From Patagioenas fasciata (taxonomy: Eukaryota > Chordata > Aves > Columbiformes > Columbidae), in assembly GCF_037038585.1 (NCBI RefSeq), contig NC_092525.1, positions 32,980,867 through 33,044,866 on the forward strand: a DNA stretch of 64,000 bases, given 5' to 3'. Positions 38,301 through 50,100 of this stretch are shown here, piece by piece. Both the position numbers and the translations under genes were made by a program. Below the pieces are notes generated by a model. That model worked only from the letters and a program-made list of their open reading frames with translations, did no database searches and was not told the origin of the DNA. The first letter of the stretch is position 1. Every line of letters begins with the position of its first letter.

Positions 38301-41300
38301 TGCCTTATGTTTACTACAGAATAAGGGAAAAATAAGACAAAAAGGTCTGTTATACCAAAGTATGCCTACCCAAATTTAAATACAAAGAAGGCACCTCTGG
38401 AATCTGCCAGAAAATACTTCCACTGTCACACCCATTTTCATTATTAATGGCTTGATTCCACAGGTAAAAAAAGCCAATTTTGTCCACAAACCTTCACAAC
38501 GTAACAATATATTGGTTTATAAAGAAGTCAAAGATACAAAGACATTATTTATAATTGGCCTTAGCAGTACAAACTATATCCAAATAAATTATTATTAATT
38601 TGTTTATGGGTACTGCTAAGAAATGCTAAAAGTTATCCACCACCCGCTTCACTCTGCAGTTGCATTCAATTTTCTTTGAGATTTACAAAATATATGAAGT
38701 CATTCAAAATTGGAGTGTTCTCAGCACCTGCTAAGATTACATCTTCAGAGGCAATAAAGCCAGTATAATCTGAACTCCAGGATCAAACTAATTGGCTATG
38801 ATGCCTTTTTTTAAAATAGTGCCAAGCATATACAGTAGCTACTATCTGATAAGTAAATCATTACAGTGCAGCCTATGAGGCAAAGAAAAGTCATTATTTT
38901 TGAAGATGAATCAAAGTAAATATTGTTAATCATAAAAAAAACGTAGTTAGACACGAGTCATCCAGCTCACTCCATATGACTGAAATGCATTTGTTTAATA
39001 CTACATACTGTGAGTAATATAGGAAATTCTCACTGAAGTATTTCCAGCTTCCTAGACTCCCTTGATGCAACCCAGCATTAGTCACTCAGTGTGGGAGCAG
39101 TCAAATATCCACATCCTCTGCCTTAACCCAGATGCTGGCTGGACTCGGCCTTTAGGAATAAAGTAGGCCTGCAAGATATTTGGGTCATATTTCTTCATCT
39201 ATATTATTGTACATTGTATTTAAGATAGCACACTACTTTCTCAGAACATCTCTTTAATAAATATTTGCGAAAGACAAGATTCATACTGTTTTCTTTGAGC
39301 AGGTCTTACAGCCACAAGGCAGACTGAGAGGCATCAGCATGGTAACAGCCTGGGGGTAAGGGCTGTACTTCCTAGCCAAGAGACTCCAAATTACCCGCAG
39401 CTCAGAGGTGCGTAGGTGTCCTGCCTGGCCTATGGCACAGGTGTGTGTACGGGACTGGACATGGAGTTGCTGCAGGCATCAGCCTGTCTGCCTTGTGCTT
39501 CTGCTGGAAAAGCAGGACTGTTAGCACAGCAGAGCTGTGCAGTTCTGAAGAAGAAAAAGAATAGAAGAAGGTAAGGTACTAAGAAGAGGAACTGTGAGAA
39601 AAGAAATTCTCTCATCTGCTGCCCAGTTGCTTTTGTGATCAGAAAAAACAGGCTTTCATCCATTTCTTGTTAGTAAACAAGACTGTGTCAAATACTTTTA
39701 TGTCCCATCATTAACTCCACGTTTTTCCCCTCTTGACAAAAATCCTCGTGGCCCTAAATTAAAGTAAAAAGGAAATTACAACACACATGTGCCTTTTTGA
39801 ATTGCCACGAGTAAGGTTTTATTTTTATGCCTTGCATAATACCACTTTGGAAAGTACTGGCTATATCCCAAGGGAAAGCTGATTTAAATTTTATGGTTTT
39901 CATTTCTACTTTGATTTGACCAAGATACAGGTTCATTAGGGTCTTATCTTCTGCAGCTAGGGTAGAAAACTCCAACAGACAAAACAGAGCTGAACTCAGC
40001 TGATTTGCTATGTGTTTTGTGCATGCAAGTTCTGCCAAGTAATTTTCTCCTCTTCAGTTGAACTGCCTCTCACTAATCTGTTTTGAAATGTAGAGATTCC
40101 TGACTGCCATTGCTATTTCACAAATAAGATGTTGCTGGATGACATTAAAACAAATTAACAAAAAAGTGTACTAATTACTACTTCTAGTTAATGAGAATGT
40201 GTTGAGCAGTTAGATCAGCCATGCAAGACTTGTATCAAAAAATCAGGATGCATTATTACGCACTTAAAAAATGAGTGAGATGCTTCTAAACTGAAAGTCA
40301 GTGTGAAATACTTGAGGTTCTTAAAAAAAGACAAAAAAGCTCAATGCAGGTGCTAGGAAAATTACTTACTTTAAATACAGAAATAAATATTAGTTCTAAG
40401 TATGAAAGATAAATCTGAAAAGGCAAATACTTCACCATACCTACATTTATGACTTTAGCTGAGTCCTGGAATGAAGGACTGATTTGATTTTATGAATAGT
40501 GTTGAATGCTGAGTTCAAAAGATGATTTAATCATAGGCTCAGATGTCAGTGTTCCTGTTTTCCCTGCTGTGCCAGAACTTGGAAAATCCTTTTAACTTAG
40601 CAATCTTTGAAATGTTAGTTTTGGGCCTTCACATTGCTGCAAGTGTGGCAAGGCTTGTCTGCTCCATCAGTTTCTCTAACACTGTTGAGACAGGTTTCCT
40701 CAAGACCTTCTGGCTGATACACAAAGTGAGATTTTCCTGCCTAAAGCATGAAATGCCATTAAGTTAAATAAACTAAATTGTCAGTTTTGGGGGAGAATTT
40801 TCATAGTGGTCCATAACTACTATGGACTTTGTAGCGTAAGTTGGACATGTTAATCTTTTTTTTCATATTATTTCAACTGAAATAAAATTAAAACTGTTGC
40901 ACCAGATGCTATAGAATTGTAACTAAAAGAACAGACAATGTTCTTTTTGCCATGTCAGTTAAACTGCAGTGGATCCTATTGACTCGTGCTTGTAAATGTC
41001 ATAGCCAGCTGGGCTAGACAAGACATTAAAATCGCCTTTATTCTTCACTGTCTCAGCTGATCTGGTAAACACGAAGCAACACTTAACAGGGTAAGGACTC
41101 AAACAGTGCTTGTTTCATCAGCTGAGGATGAATCAGCAGTATCTCAACAACATCTTTTCATCTATTCGTATCATGGACCTGGAGCAGTTGTGTCATAGAG
41201 AAGTCCAGAAAATATAGCATTGCATGGATTTCCCCATGATGTCTGCTTTGTACACGATATTCTGTGAAAAATATGGGCATCAATGTGACAAAACAAACGG

Positions 41301-42640
41301 AAAGCTTAAGTTTTCTAGTTTTTTGGCGTTCGGTTTGGGTTTGTTTTTTTTTTGCCTTTTTTCCCCTCCTTTTGAAGCGCCTTGTGACTCGGCAAAGTTT
41401 GGGATCTGCTGCCCTCCGGTGGATCCTTGCAGAGCTCCTCTCTGCCAGCAGGAGCACCCCGCTTCAGACCAAGGAAATTGTCAAAAAGCATGATGGAAAA
41501 AAGGAATGAAGTGTTAAGTTATTCGTGCATCCTTGTTAGGATCAAAACCAATAGCTGAGACTCATTTCTTAATTTTGCTATTTTGTTTTGGTTTTGTCAG
41601 AGTATTTCTATATCCAATTAGAGGTGTTCTAGTTTGTTCTATGAAACTGGTTCTCTCCAATCAGCTCTCACTCTTCCATTTTATATGAATATATATAATG
41701 GTTATATATATATAACACAATACATACAGTAATGATATCCAAGTAGTAGCTGTATCTATCCCATTTGATAATATCTGCATTCTGCCTGCTAATCCATCTC
41801 TCTGTGATAATTATTGATGCACCAGACTTCTTCCTAGCATCAACATTAAAAAAAACCCAAAACAATGAAGACTTGCTACATATGGTGTTTTCTTATTGGC
41901 TCGTACAGTTCTTTTAAAAATACTTATCTGCAATACTGGATATTTTAGAACAAGAAATGCATTTGACACATAATGTCGTGACAGACCCCTGTAAATATCT
42001 GATTTGTGAAGCTCGCTCAGCTCTGCAGTAGTCCAAGATACTGCGTGTTAAGATCACAGTGTTACCCAGCATACCAAATCAACTGGGGTTGTGCAACTTT
42101 CCTTTTCTTAAAGCTCTGTACAGTGATATTGGTATTAAGGCACATCAGTTTTGTAAAGATTCATAAAAGTAGCAAAAACAGTTTACAAAAACATTTCAAA
42201 TGTATATATATATTTCTAACTAAATAATCAAATTTAGTGACGATGAGGTGCTGATTAAAGGGAGCTTTTTCATTTACAAATGGAGTAAGTCTCTGTCCTG
42301 GTTGTGAAGGGGAATCTTAGAAATGCAAATCCTATGACTTTGTCAAGTACCTTAAAAAATCTGGAAAATCTTTTTCTCATCAGGGGTTAACTTGGGTATA
42401 AGATTATTGTTAACGATTGTGACTCATTATTCTTTCCAGAAAGACAGCCCAAGGAAGGTAACTAGTTACCAGTTACCCCAACTGAGCACCAATTTTTATG
42501 TTGCTTGGGAGATGCTACACATATATGTGTGCATAGCTCCGTATCAGAGAAGTATTTGAGCACGAAGAGAACAGAAAAAACATAATTCAACTTAGAGATC
42601 GGGAGACACTTGGTAAAACCTTCAGCCAAGTCGCTGAGCC
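32351..42640. other. Intergenic spacer between the LRRC8B and KYAT3 promoters
   Basis: This is about 10 kb between two divergent CpG-island promoters. It holds no open frame with recognisable protein similarity and no RNA gene. It contains a poly-A tract (33178-33203), AT-rich stretches around 41680-41715, and small GC-richer islands without assigned function (about 33285-33440, 35020-35170, 39340-39480, 41390-41470). In human this interval holds the guanylate-binding-protein cluster; nothing like a GBP GTPase or helical domain is visible here. Confidence 0.6.
33178..33203. repeat. Poly-A tract
   Basis: A run of 18 or more adenines, a single G, then eight more adenines. It may be the tail of an old retroinsertion, but no parent sequence is recognisable upstream. 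Confidence 0.8.
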
Positions 42641-42691
42641 TCATTCTGCGCGCAGACCTCTCCTCAGCAGCAGCCTCGGCCCCGCTCGGCA

Positions 42692-42748
42692 CACGGGTGA
42701 CCGCCCGGCCCACAGGTGACCGCCCGGCTCACAGGTGAGCGCTCGGCG
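42692..42748. repeat. Three tandem 18-19 bp units in the KYAT3 promoter
   Basis: The units read CACGGGTGACCGCCCGGC, CACAGGTGACCGCCCGGCT and CACAGGTGAGCGCTCGGCG. The first two carry GGTGACC and the last two CACAGGTG, an E-box-like core. The last unit also forms a potential splice donor (CAG|GTGAGC). A regulatory role is speculation. Confidence 0.75.
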
Positions 42749-43052
42749 CGGCGCCACCTCAGCCGCCTGCCCGGCCACAGCGACTGGCGCCAGCTTTGGG
42801 GATCACCTGCCTTCCCGCCGCGTTCTCCAGGCCGTGCCCGCCGGTGCCATCGCCCGCTCCCCGTTCCTCACGGCCCCGCCGGCTCTGGGGCACCTGCCAG
42901 GCGGCTCCCTCGGGACACCCGCCTTGGCCAGCCCGCAACCGCCCGTCCTCCAGCTCCGAGTGCGGGGCAAGACTTCACCTATCTCGGGCTACGCAGCTTT
43001 ACACTTTCTTCGGCCGCTTACGGCGCCGTGGGTGAGCTGCCCCGGGCGGGTG

Positions 43053-43172
43053 AGGAGAGAGGGAGAGAGGGAGAGAGGGAGAGAGGGAGAGAGGGAGAGA
43101 GGGAGAGAGGGAGAGAGGGAGAGAGGGAGAGAGGGAGAGAGGGAGAGAGGGAGAGAGGGAGAGAGGGAGGGA
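43053..43172. repeat. GAGAGGGA octamer satellite in promoter/5' UTR
   Basis: About 14 nearly perfect 8-bp copies, all purine on the plus strand. Flanks are CpG-island sequence. It lies about 190-310 bp upstream of the exon 1 donor, so it falls in the core promoter or in the 5' end of exon 1. Confidence 0.95.
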
Positions 43173-43249
43173 CCCGCGGGGTTGCCGTTTCCCTCAGGGT
43201 TCTCCCGCCCCTTCCCCTGAGGCGCCGCGCGGGGGCGCTCTCGGGCGGC

Positions 43250-43359
43250 GGGCAGACGGGCGCTCCCCGCCCCTCAGGGCGGGCCCGGCGGGCTCTGAGT
43301 TCCGCTCCGGCGGTTCCGCGCATCCCTGCGCGACAGCCGGCGGAGGCGCTGACAGGGCG
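43250..43359 (+). other. KYAT3: Candidate non-coding exon 1 of KYAT3
   Basis: The donor GGGCG|GTGAGT at 43359/43360 is close to consensus and lies in the CpG island upstream of the first coding exon. The 5' end is not determinable from sequence and is an approximate guess. No in-frame coding is expected, because the first ATG of the conserved protein lies in the next exon. Confidence 0.5.
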
Positions 43360-46300
43360 GTGAGTGGCGGCGTGCGTGAAGCGGGAGCCGAGGTTCTGCC
43401 GCCAGGGCCTTGTTCTGCTGAGGGCCTGCAGGGGAAGCGGCCGCGGGGTGGGCTGGGCCTCGCTGGCCCCCAGCGTGAGCTGGAGGTGGCGGGGCCCGCT
43501 TTTGACCCTCCCGGCGGCTGAGGGTCCGGGGGACGCGGCGTGGTACCGGGCAGGTGCGTCCCGAGGCCGGCCGCGGCCGCTGCTGAACGCGGGGCCTGTC
43601 GGCGAGGGGAGGTTTGCCCGTGCCCGGCGGTGTCCGGCCTTGCAGAGTCGGTACTGGACAGGCGGAGTGCTTCAGGCTGTAAATGCCTGTGGATAACGCG
43701 TCAGTGCAAAGGGGCCGAATTGCAAAGCTGCTGGGAGTCAGGAGAGAAGTGAGGAACACACCCCACAACCTCACCCCTCTCTTCAGTCTGTATTGTAAAA
43801 TGTATTTCTCCATGATAAGCTTTCTCAGTTCCATGTAGATAATGGAAGAAGAAATGACAAAATGTTGACTGCTATCACAAATCCTTCATATACTGTGTTT
43901 TCGAAGTTCAGTGCCCTTAATAATAATACCCAGCTTCCCTGAGTCCAGCAGCTCTATCAGCAGTTCTCTTGGCTTGACATGTCATTTATTACTTTTAGAT
44001 GGTAGGAAAAAGAAGTTTTAGAGACGCCTCAGTAAGGTGGCACCTTTTCTTTCTCTAAAACTTTCATCCTCTAGACGCATATGAAGAGAAGATCTTTCAA
44101 AGCCTTCACAGAGTTTGGTTGTGATGTGACATTTTCCACGTTTGCATGTCCACCAAATATCAAATACAACACAAATATAACAGGGATTGTATTTATATTA
44201 TTGTGGTGGCTGATGTGCTTGCAGTATTTCTAGTAATGTTTGTCACTAAGGCTGCACGGTTAAATGTGATTACTTATATGCAAAAATGTAGTAGCTTAAG
44301 GGGTCTCCCCATGAGTCTTTCAAGCCCAAAGGCATTGTTCTCACAGAGGTGGTATAACTGAAGCTCAAATGAAGGCACAGCAGCATTTGGCTTTCAGTTT
44401 CAAAGGGAAAAAATAAATTAATTACCAACATGTTACTTTTAGTAAAATGACTTGGTGGTACAGCAGCATCTGGGGTCAGGGTACTGTGTGACCAGGAGGC
44501 TGGGCAGCTGTGACAGGAGCAGAACAGCCTGTGACTCAGAGGTTGTATCTGTGCTGGAGTGGTTATAAAGCACAGCACGAGCTAAATGGTTGTTAGTGTA
44601 CAGATGTATTCATAGAGTTCTCATGACAAAAATCTAACTATATCTTCCAGTCTAGTTTAAGTCACCAAATCTGAGCTTAAATCATATTAGCAACCAGAAT
44701 GTGTCTTCCTCTCAGCCCCACTAAAAAACACTGACCTTTCTGGTAACCCTTCTTGCTTCCCACTCCCCTAAAAATATAGGAAGCTGCAGTAGTCATTTGT
44801 CATGCCTTTTTTTCCTAACAAGTTTGTTTTGTTTTGTTTTGTTTTTGAGTATGCAAGCCTGAATTCCAGGTTGACTGACTATGATTCAAAGTATGAATGC
44901 TTCAGAGCACTACAAGTTAGAATGGGATGAAAAGTATTCCTGACTGTTAATTGCTGAGTTTAACAGACATAACTCTTGGCCAAAAAGCCAATGCCTGGCT
45001 CCAAGATTGAAAAAGGAGACCTGAATAAGACTAAGAAAAAAATAAGTTATTGTATTTTAATTTCCTCACAAAGGCCAGTGCATTTTCTGTGTTTGAAGAA
45101 TCTTTTTAATTTTTAAGGGAGTAGTACCCTTGTAGCTGCCTAGCACTGTGTAACTTTCTGAGCTGGAAAAAAGTTTCTATCTTGATGAGAAAAATGTACT
45201 TTAGGACATTATAAAACATCTCATTAATGTCTTGTATGTTCTTGGTCATTGTCAAAACACAGACGGATAATAATTAAGTGTGCACTCATCCTAAAAGTAA
45301 CAGTGAGTAATTCTTTTGAGCCTGTGATATGTATTAACATATCATATACAATTATAGTGGGAATGTGTGGGTCTGGAAAGAAAAAAAAGTAGGTCTCGCT
45401 TTCATTTTTTGAGATCGTTGTGAGAGAATATCTGGTTATATTAAGAAGGCCTTTGCCTTTACTTCCTAGGGTAGTTTCAATGGAAGTACTCAGTGTTGCA
45501 GGAAAGAGGTATTTTTAGAAAGAAAAAGTCATACAGGTGTTTTACATGAGGCTTTTCCATTTAGTGCCCAGTAGCCTTATCTCTGAGTGCTTGTGAGTCT
45601 GAACAAATGGTGTTCAGCGTTTGCTGGAAAAATGTCACAAAGGTTGAATTGTAGTGGGACAAATGTTACACGCCAGTGTTGTTTCTGCTATGTTCCTTAT
45701 AAAGCTTTCACGATGTCTACATTTCTGTGGTGTTAAAGGTGGATTTAATTTTTTACTTCAGGTATTTCAGGTACTTGCAGGGACTGACCATCCCATGGTG
45801 GCTACAGGTCTGCTGCCCCTCATGCTGTGTTGTGGTTTTGTCTGATTGCCTCGTGTCGAATAATGGCTTGTCAAATACCTCACCATCTTTCTGTGCAGCA
45901 TGGCACTAATGCTAGAATTATTCACAGCTGATAATAATTTTTCTTACGAAGTTGCAAGTTAGTTTTGCATGTAAGGTTTGCAAATTTCTTAATTTAATTT
46001 TGCTACTCCACAACGAAAAATGAAACAGGCAAAAATAGGCATGTTTGTTCCTGCAAGTGTTTGCAGTGTGCTGCAAGAGTAAACCTGTCTCTAGTCTGAG
46101 TCTGGGAGACCAGTGCTGTTGTTATAGTCACATTTTAAGATAGTATGTTACATAATTAGTTTTTGTAAGCAAAGCAGGCAATGGTATTCCTTTGTTTCTA
46201 ACACAAATAGTATAGTTGTTTTCTTTCTTCTTGGTTTTCTTCCCCTTTTCATGTGGCAAATTCTGGGTAGAAGCAGGGATTATTTGTTCTTTAATGAGTA

Positions 46301-47081
46301 AACTATGGAAAACAAAGTTAATAATTATACTGCTGTGGCTACTGTGTTCCTGACAGAGGTCTATGAGTTATGGTTTTCTCTTACACTTTTCAGTCATTTT
46401 GGCAATGTTTAAAAACACATTATTGAAATAGTTGCCTGAAGTTCCAGCTCCTCTTTTTTATAGTTCTTGGTTAACAGGGCACATGTTACCAGTGAATGAT
46501 TTGTTACTCCACACAGAACATCCTTTGTAACTGTTTCCTGCCATACTTGATGTTTGCAAAGTCACTGTGGCAAAACTTAGCATAGTTTACATATCTATAA
46601 AGTGTGTAGGTCTGCCTCTCCAGTATGACTGGTGATTTTAATTATCTCAGTTGCAGAATATCTGATTTGAAACATTTGAAAATGGCAACCAGTTTTAGAG
46701 CTGTGTGACTTTTTAAAAATTGGGCTCTTTCTCTTGTTAAATTTGCAATTGTAATAGTAATTTTTATTACACAAACACGTTTGCAACAATTCTAACAGAC
46801 TTAGAACCTTGAATTGCATACACTCTTAACTGACATTCAAGGAAAAGAAGATCAGTGCTGTCAAATACAGAAAACCATCCTTTTAGAGGACATCCAGAAA
46901 CCTTTTGCAGCACTGTCAGTTGAAAGTTTCCTTCTCGATGCATACAAACATGATGAGGTAATAATTTACTAAAATTTATTTCAGCGAAAGTGAAACAAAA
47001 TCGCTGAAGGGAAAAGGAGTTCTTATATTTTAGAATTGCTTAATGTAGAAACTAATTCCTGGGATCTGTAAATTTTTTCAG
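43360..47081 (+). other. KYAT3: KYAT3 intron 1
   Basis: Bounded by GTGAGT and a T-rich AATTTTTTCAG acceptor. The first 300 bp remain GC-rich (end of the island). It contains a GTTTT pentamer run (about 44822-44847). No other gene or clear transposon was recognised. Confidence 0.6.
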
Positions 47082-47197
47082 GTCACTGTTGTACAGGCAT
47101 GCTTTTTGCTTCACGAAGCTTCTGCTGCCTTGGTGTTAGACCATCCCAACTAGGAACAGATTTGCTTTCCAGATCCAGGAGACTTTCAGCCTCTGCA
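47082..47197 (+). CDS. KYAT3: KYAT3 exon 2, mitochondrial presequence (CDS from 47099)
   Basis: The acceptor is AATTTTTTCAG and the donor GCA|GTAAGT. The ATG at 47099 opens 33 codons, [20 protein letters not shown] then [13 protein letters not shown]. They are rich in Arg, Ser and Leu and free of acidic residues except D21, as expected of a matrix-targeting peptide. They align with the human KYAT3 leader. The phase-0 junction to exon 3 places Thr before Met35, paralleling human SAK-M. Confidence 0.85.
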
Positions 47198-50100
47198 GTA
47201 AGTATTCCTTCAGCTTCATAGATTAAAATACTGCACAAAATAGTTTTGAGATGCACTAATTTTGCAATGATGCTAATATATATGCATTAGCTGTGCTTTT
47301 CCTTATTTTTTTGTTACATTGATGCAAGCCTTTAATATCAAGAACATTATAAGATATTTGAATCAGTCAAATATTTAACCACACTAGTGTAACACATATT
47401 TGGTGATTAAATTTCTTTGCACCTCAGTTTTCATTTAATTAAGTAAGAGTAGTGGTGCTTCTTGATATTGCAATAACACAGGGTATACAAGTATCTCAAA
47501 CTTAATTTTATATAGAATCCTCTCTGTTTCCCAGTTTAACTACTTATAAGATTGTTTAACATAATTTTAAGTCTTCCGGTTTTGTTGAGAGAAAACAGAA
47601 CTTTGCAACATGGTAGGTTGTTGTAGGTTGCACTTTGCATTTCATATAGAACACTGGAATGTAAATTGTGTTTGCAGGTCAGGACAGATGTCTATCTGGT
47701 CAGCACCTCAGGTCAACCAAGGCATATGTCAGACCCTTCAAAACAGATGTTCAAACCATTATACTGGATAGTTGTAGTACATTTTACTCATATGAGAAGT
47801 TTGAGTATGCAAACCACTTTTTGAAGGTCATATTTTGCCTCAGCCAGTTGTTCATAAGCTGTCAGTATTTATATTCTATATAATGGAGTTGGATATTCTC
47901 ACTAAACATGCTGAAATTTTTAGCTTTTGACATATAAATTCTACAATTTAATGATGCACCATGCTTCTGTTGTTATTAAACATATTACCATTAAATTTAA
48001 TCACAAATTTCTTTGCATTAGGAAGAAAGATAAATATGAGTAGCACCTGACTTTCTATCAGGTGCTTTCCCTGACAGAAGGTGTTATGGAAAGCAGGAGG
48101 TCAGAGTTAGAGCTTGATGCTGCTTAACACTGATCTTAAACTCATGGAAATCCTAGCCTTGCACCTAGAAATGGCTCAAAGATTATCAAGTGATGACTTA
48201 ACTGTGCTAAAATGTAAGAGTCTTAAGAATTCTCATGACCTTGTGGAAGAAGAGTGTTGCTTAAGGTATCATTTTAAAATGTCAGTTAATTGGTTTGCTT
48301 TCTCGAATTAATAAGGTGGACCTGAATCTCACTGTAAGGTGAATCTGTGAAAACCTGGAAACTAATGTAGGTCCAGCTGTTCTGTTATAAAACTAGTTTC
48401 AAGGCACAAGAAAAAATAAATAGGAAAACTTAAATGATGGAATATTTAAACTTAGAATAGTATGAGAACTGTAAGGTGGATCCTTATTGTACTGGTTAAT
48501 ACATTTTTAGCTAGGGAAGGTTACTTAATGTAGTTAAAATTTACATTGTAGAGTTAATTATCAAAGTCATGCAGTTGATAAACCTTTAGCTTTTAGAAAA
48601 TTGAAACAATTTCAAGAGGAGCTGGTCAATGGAACAAATTTACATGTGACAGAATACAGAATTCTCATTTTTCACTGGAAAGATTCAAGGTGAGAGGTCT
48701 TATTCCTTGTAGGGTGAGAAGTAGGCTAACATGTGAAAAGATGTGTGTAGGGGGCTCAGTCTAAGTAGTACCTGTGTTGTTTGTACAGTATTACAGTTAT
48801 TTATACAGTTATACAGTACAGCCAAACATTAATCATATTTACCAAGACATGCACTGTAAAATTGGATTCATCTTCTCAACCATATGTGTGTTTTTAAATA
48901 GATGCAGTATAGATTACCTAGTCAGAACTCCCTCTATGTTCTGTGCCAAGAAGGTGCAACATTAGCTGTCTAGTTATCTTAATGGTTTTCTTCCTTTGGA
49001 CAAATAAAAGGTGTCCTGTGCTTGATTCCTCTGGTGTTTGTGTCTCATAGATGAGGTCAGAATGAGATAACTAGAGAAGACATATGAACAGAGATACGTC
49101 TGTTAATTTTCTAGCTTCCCACTTTACAAATTGTTATGTATGTGGTAGCTTCGGTACGGTGAACAGGTTGAGTGCAAACGTGTGCCTGCATAGTATTTCC
49201 ACTGTGAGTCATTCCCATTGATTCGAAGTTGAAACTTGGAATGTAATGGTAATGTAGACATTTTATTTTCAGAGTAGGGTAGCTAGAGTATAGGTTTTGA
49301 ATCTTGCAGACAATAACAATAGTTACCAGTGGTGAAAGTCACTAAAATCAGTAGTCTGACTCAAAGAAACAGGAGTGTCTGGAGTACTGAGAGACTATAT
49401 AATTCCTATGTAATTTCTTTCCAGTTTGCAAAGACAGAAATGGACTTGCACTTTTTTGTTTGCACATAGAAATAAATCTCTTTTTTCCACTAACTCTTCT
49501 CTTTTTAGCTTAAAAGTACCACAACCATCAATATGCTTTTCTCTGCCTTTATGGCGAGTACTCATTGAAAGTCTATTCTAAAGAAGTTTTCCAAAACCTT
49601 AACTGAAGGTCTGAATATACAGCAAAAACATGTTCTAATGTGGTTTTGCTGTACTGTAAGTAAATTCTTTAAAGTTTTAGAAGTCTGAATGAAAATAGGA
49701 AATGTCTTTGCTGTTTCCCTCTTACCTATGAGTTTAACAAATAAAATTACATTGAAGATGCACGCTTTCCAAACTGGATTGAGCAGGAACGCAACTACAA
49801 ATAACAGTCTTCAAGTTGTTAGTGTATCATAGAAAAGAAAAAAGAATGTAGCCTATGTATTTTTTTTAAATTTTATTTTATTTTTAGGTCATCTTTTAAA
49901 GCTATGGAGCTAAATTACACCCCTGCACCATCCTTGCTGAAAGTTCAGTGGCTTTTGATAATGATGAATGAGAATTTAGGACATTTTTGGGTATTTTCTT
50001 ATTAGTCTGAATTCAAGCTATTATAGAAGCTTTAATGAATGGTATATCTGAGAAAGCATGATGGAGGGTTTGTCATTGTCATGGTTAGACCCGAGCTAGC

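Larger units (their letters stand above)
42650..43650 (+). promoter_or_regulatory. KYAT3: CpG island, KYAT3 promoter
   Basis: The interval is strongly GC/CpG-rich. It begins with direct repeats of an 18-19 bp unit, contains a long GAGAGGGA octamer satellite, and ends with a plus-strand exon donor at 43359/43360. It lies upstream of the recognised KYAT3 coding exons in the right orientation. Open frames of 80-215 codons here are composition and repeat artefacts. Confidence 0.8.

Noticed and set aside
42716-43363. 215-codon open frame through the KYAT3 island
   Set aside because: Much of it is translation of the octamer satellite (a repeated RE/GE pattern) and GC-rich promoter. It ends at the exon 1 donor and has no conserved protein.
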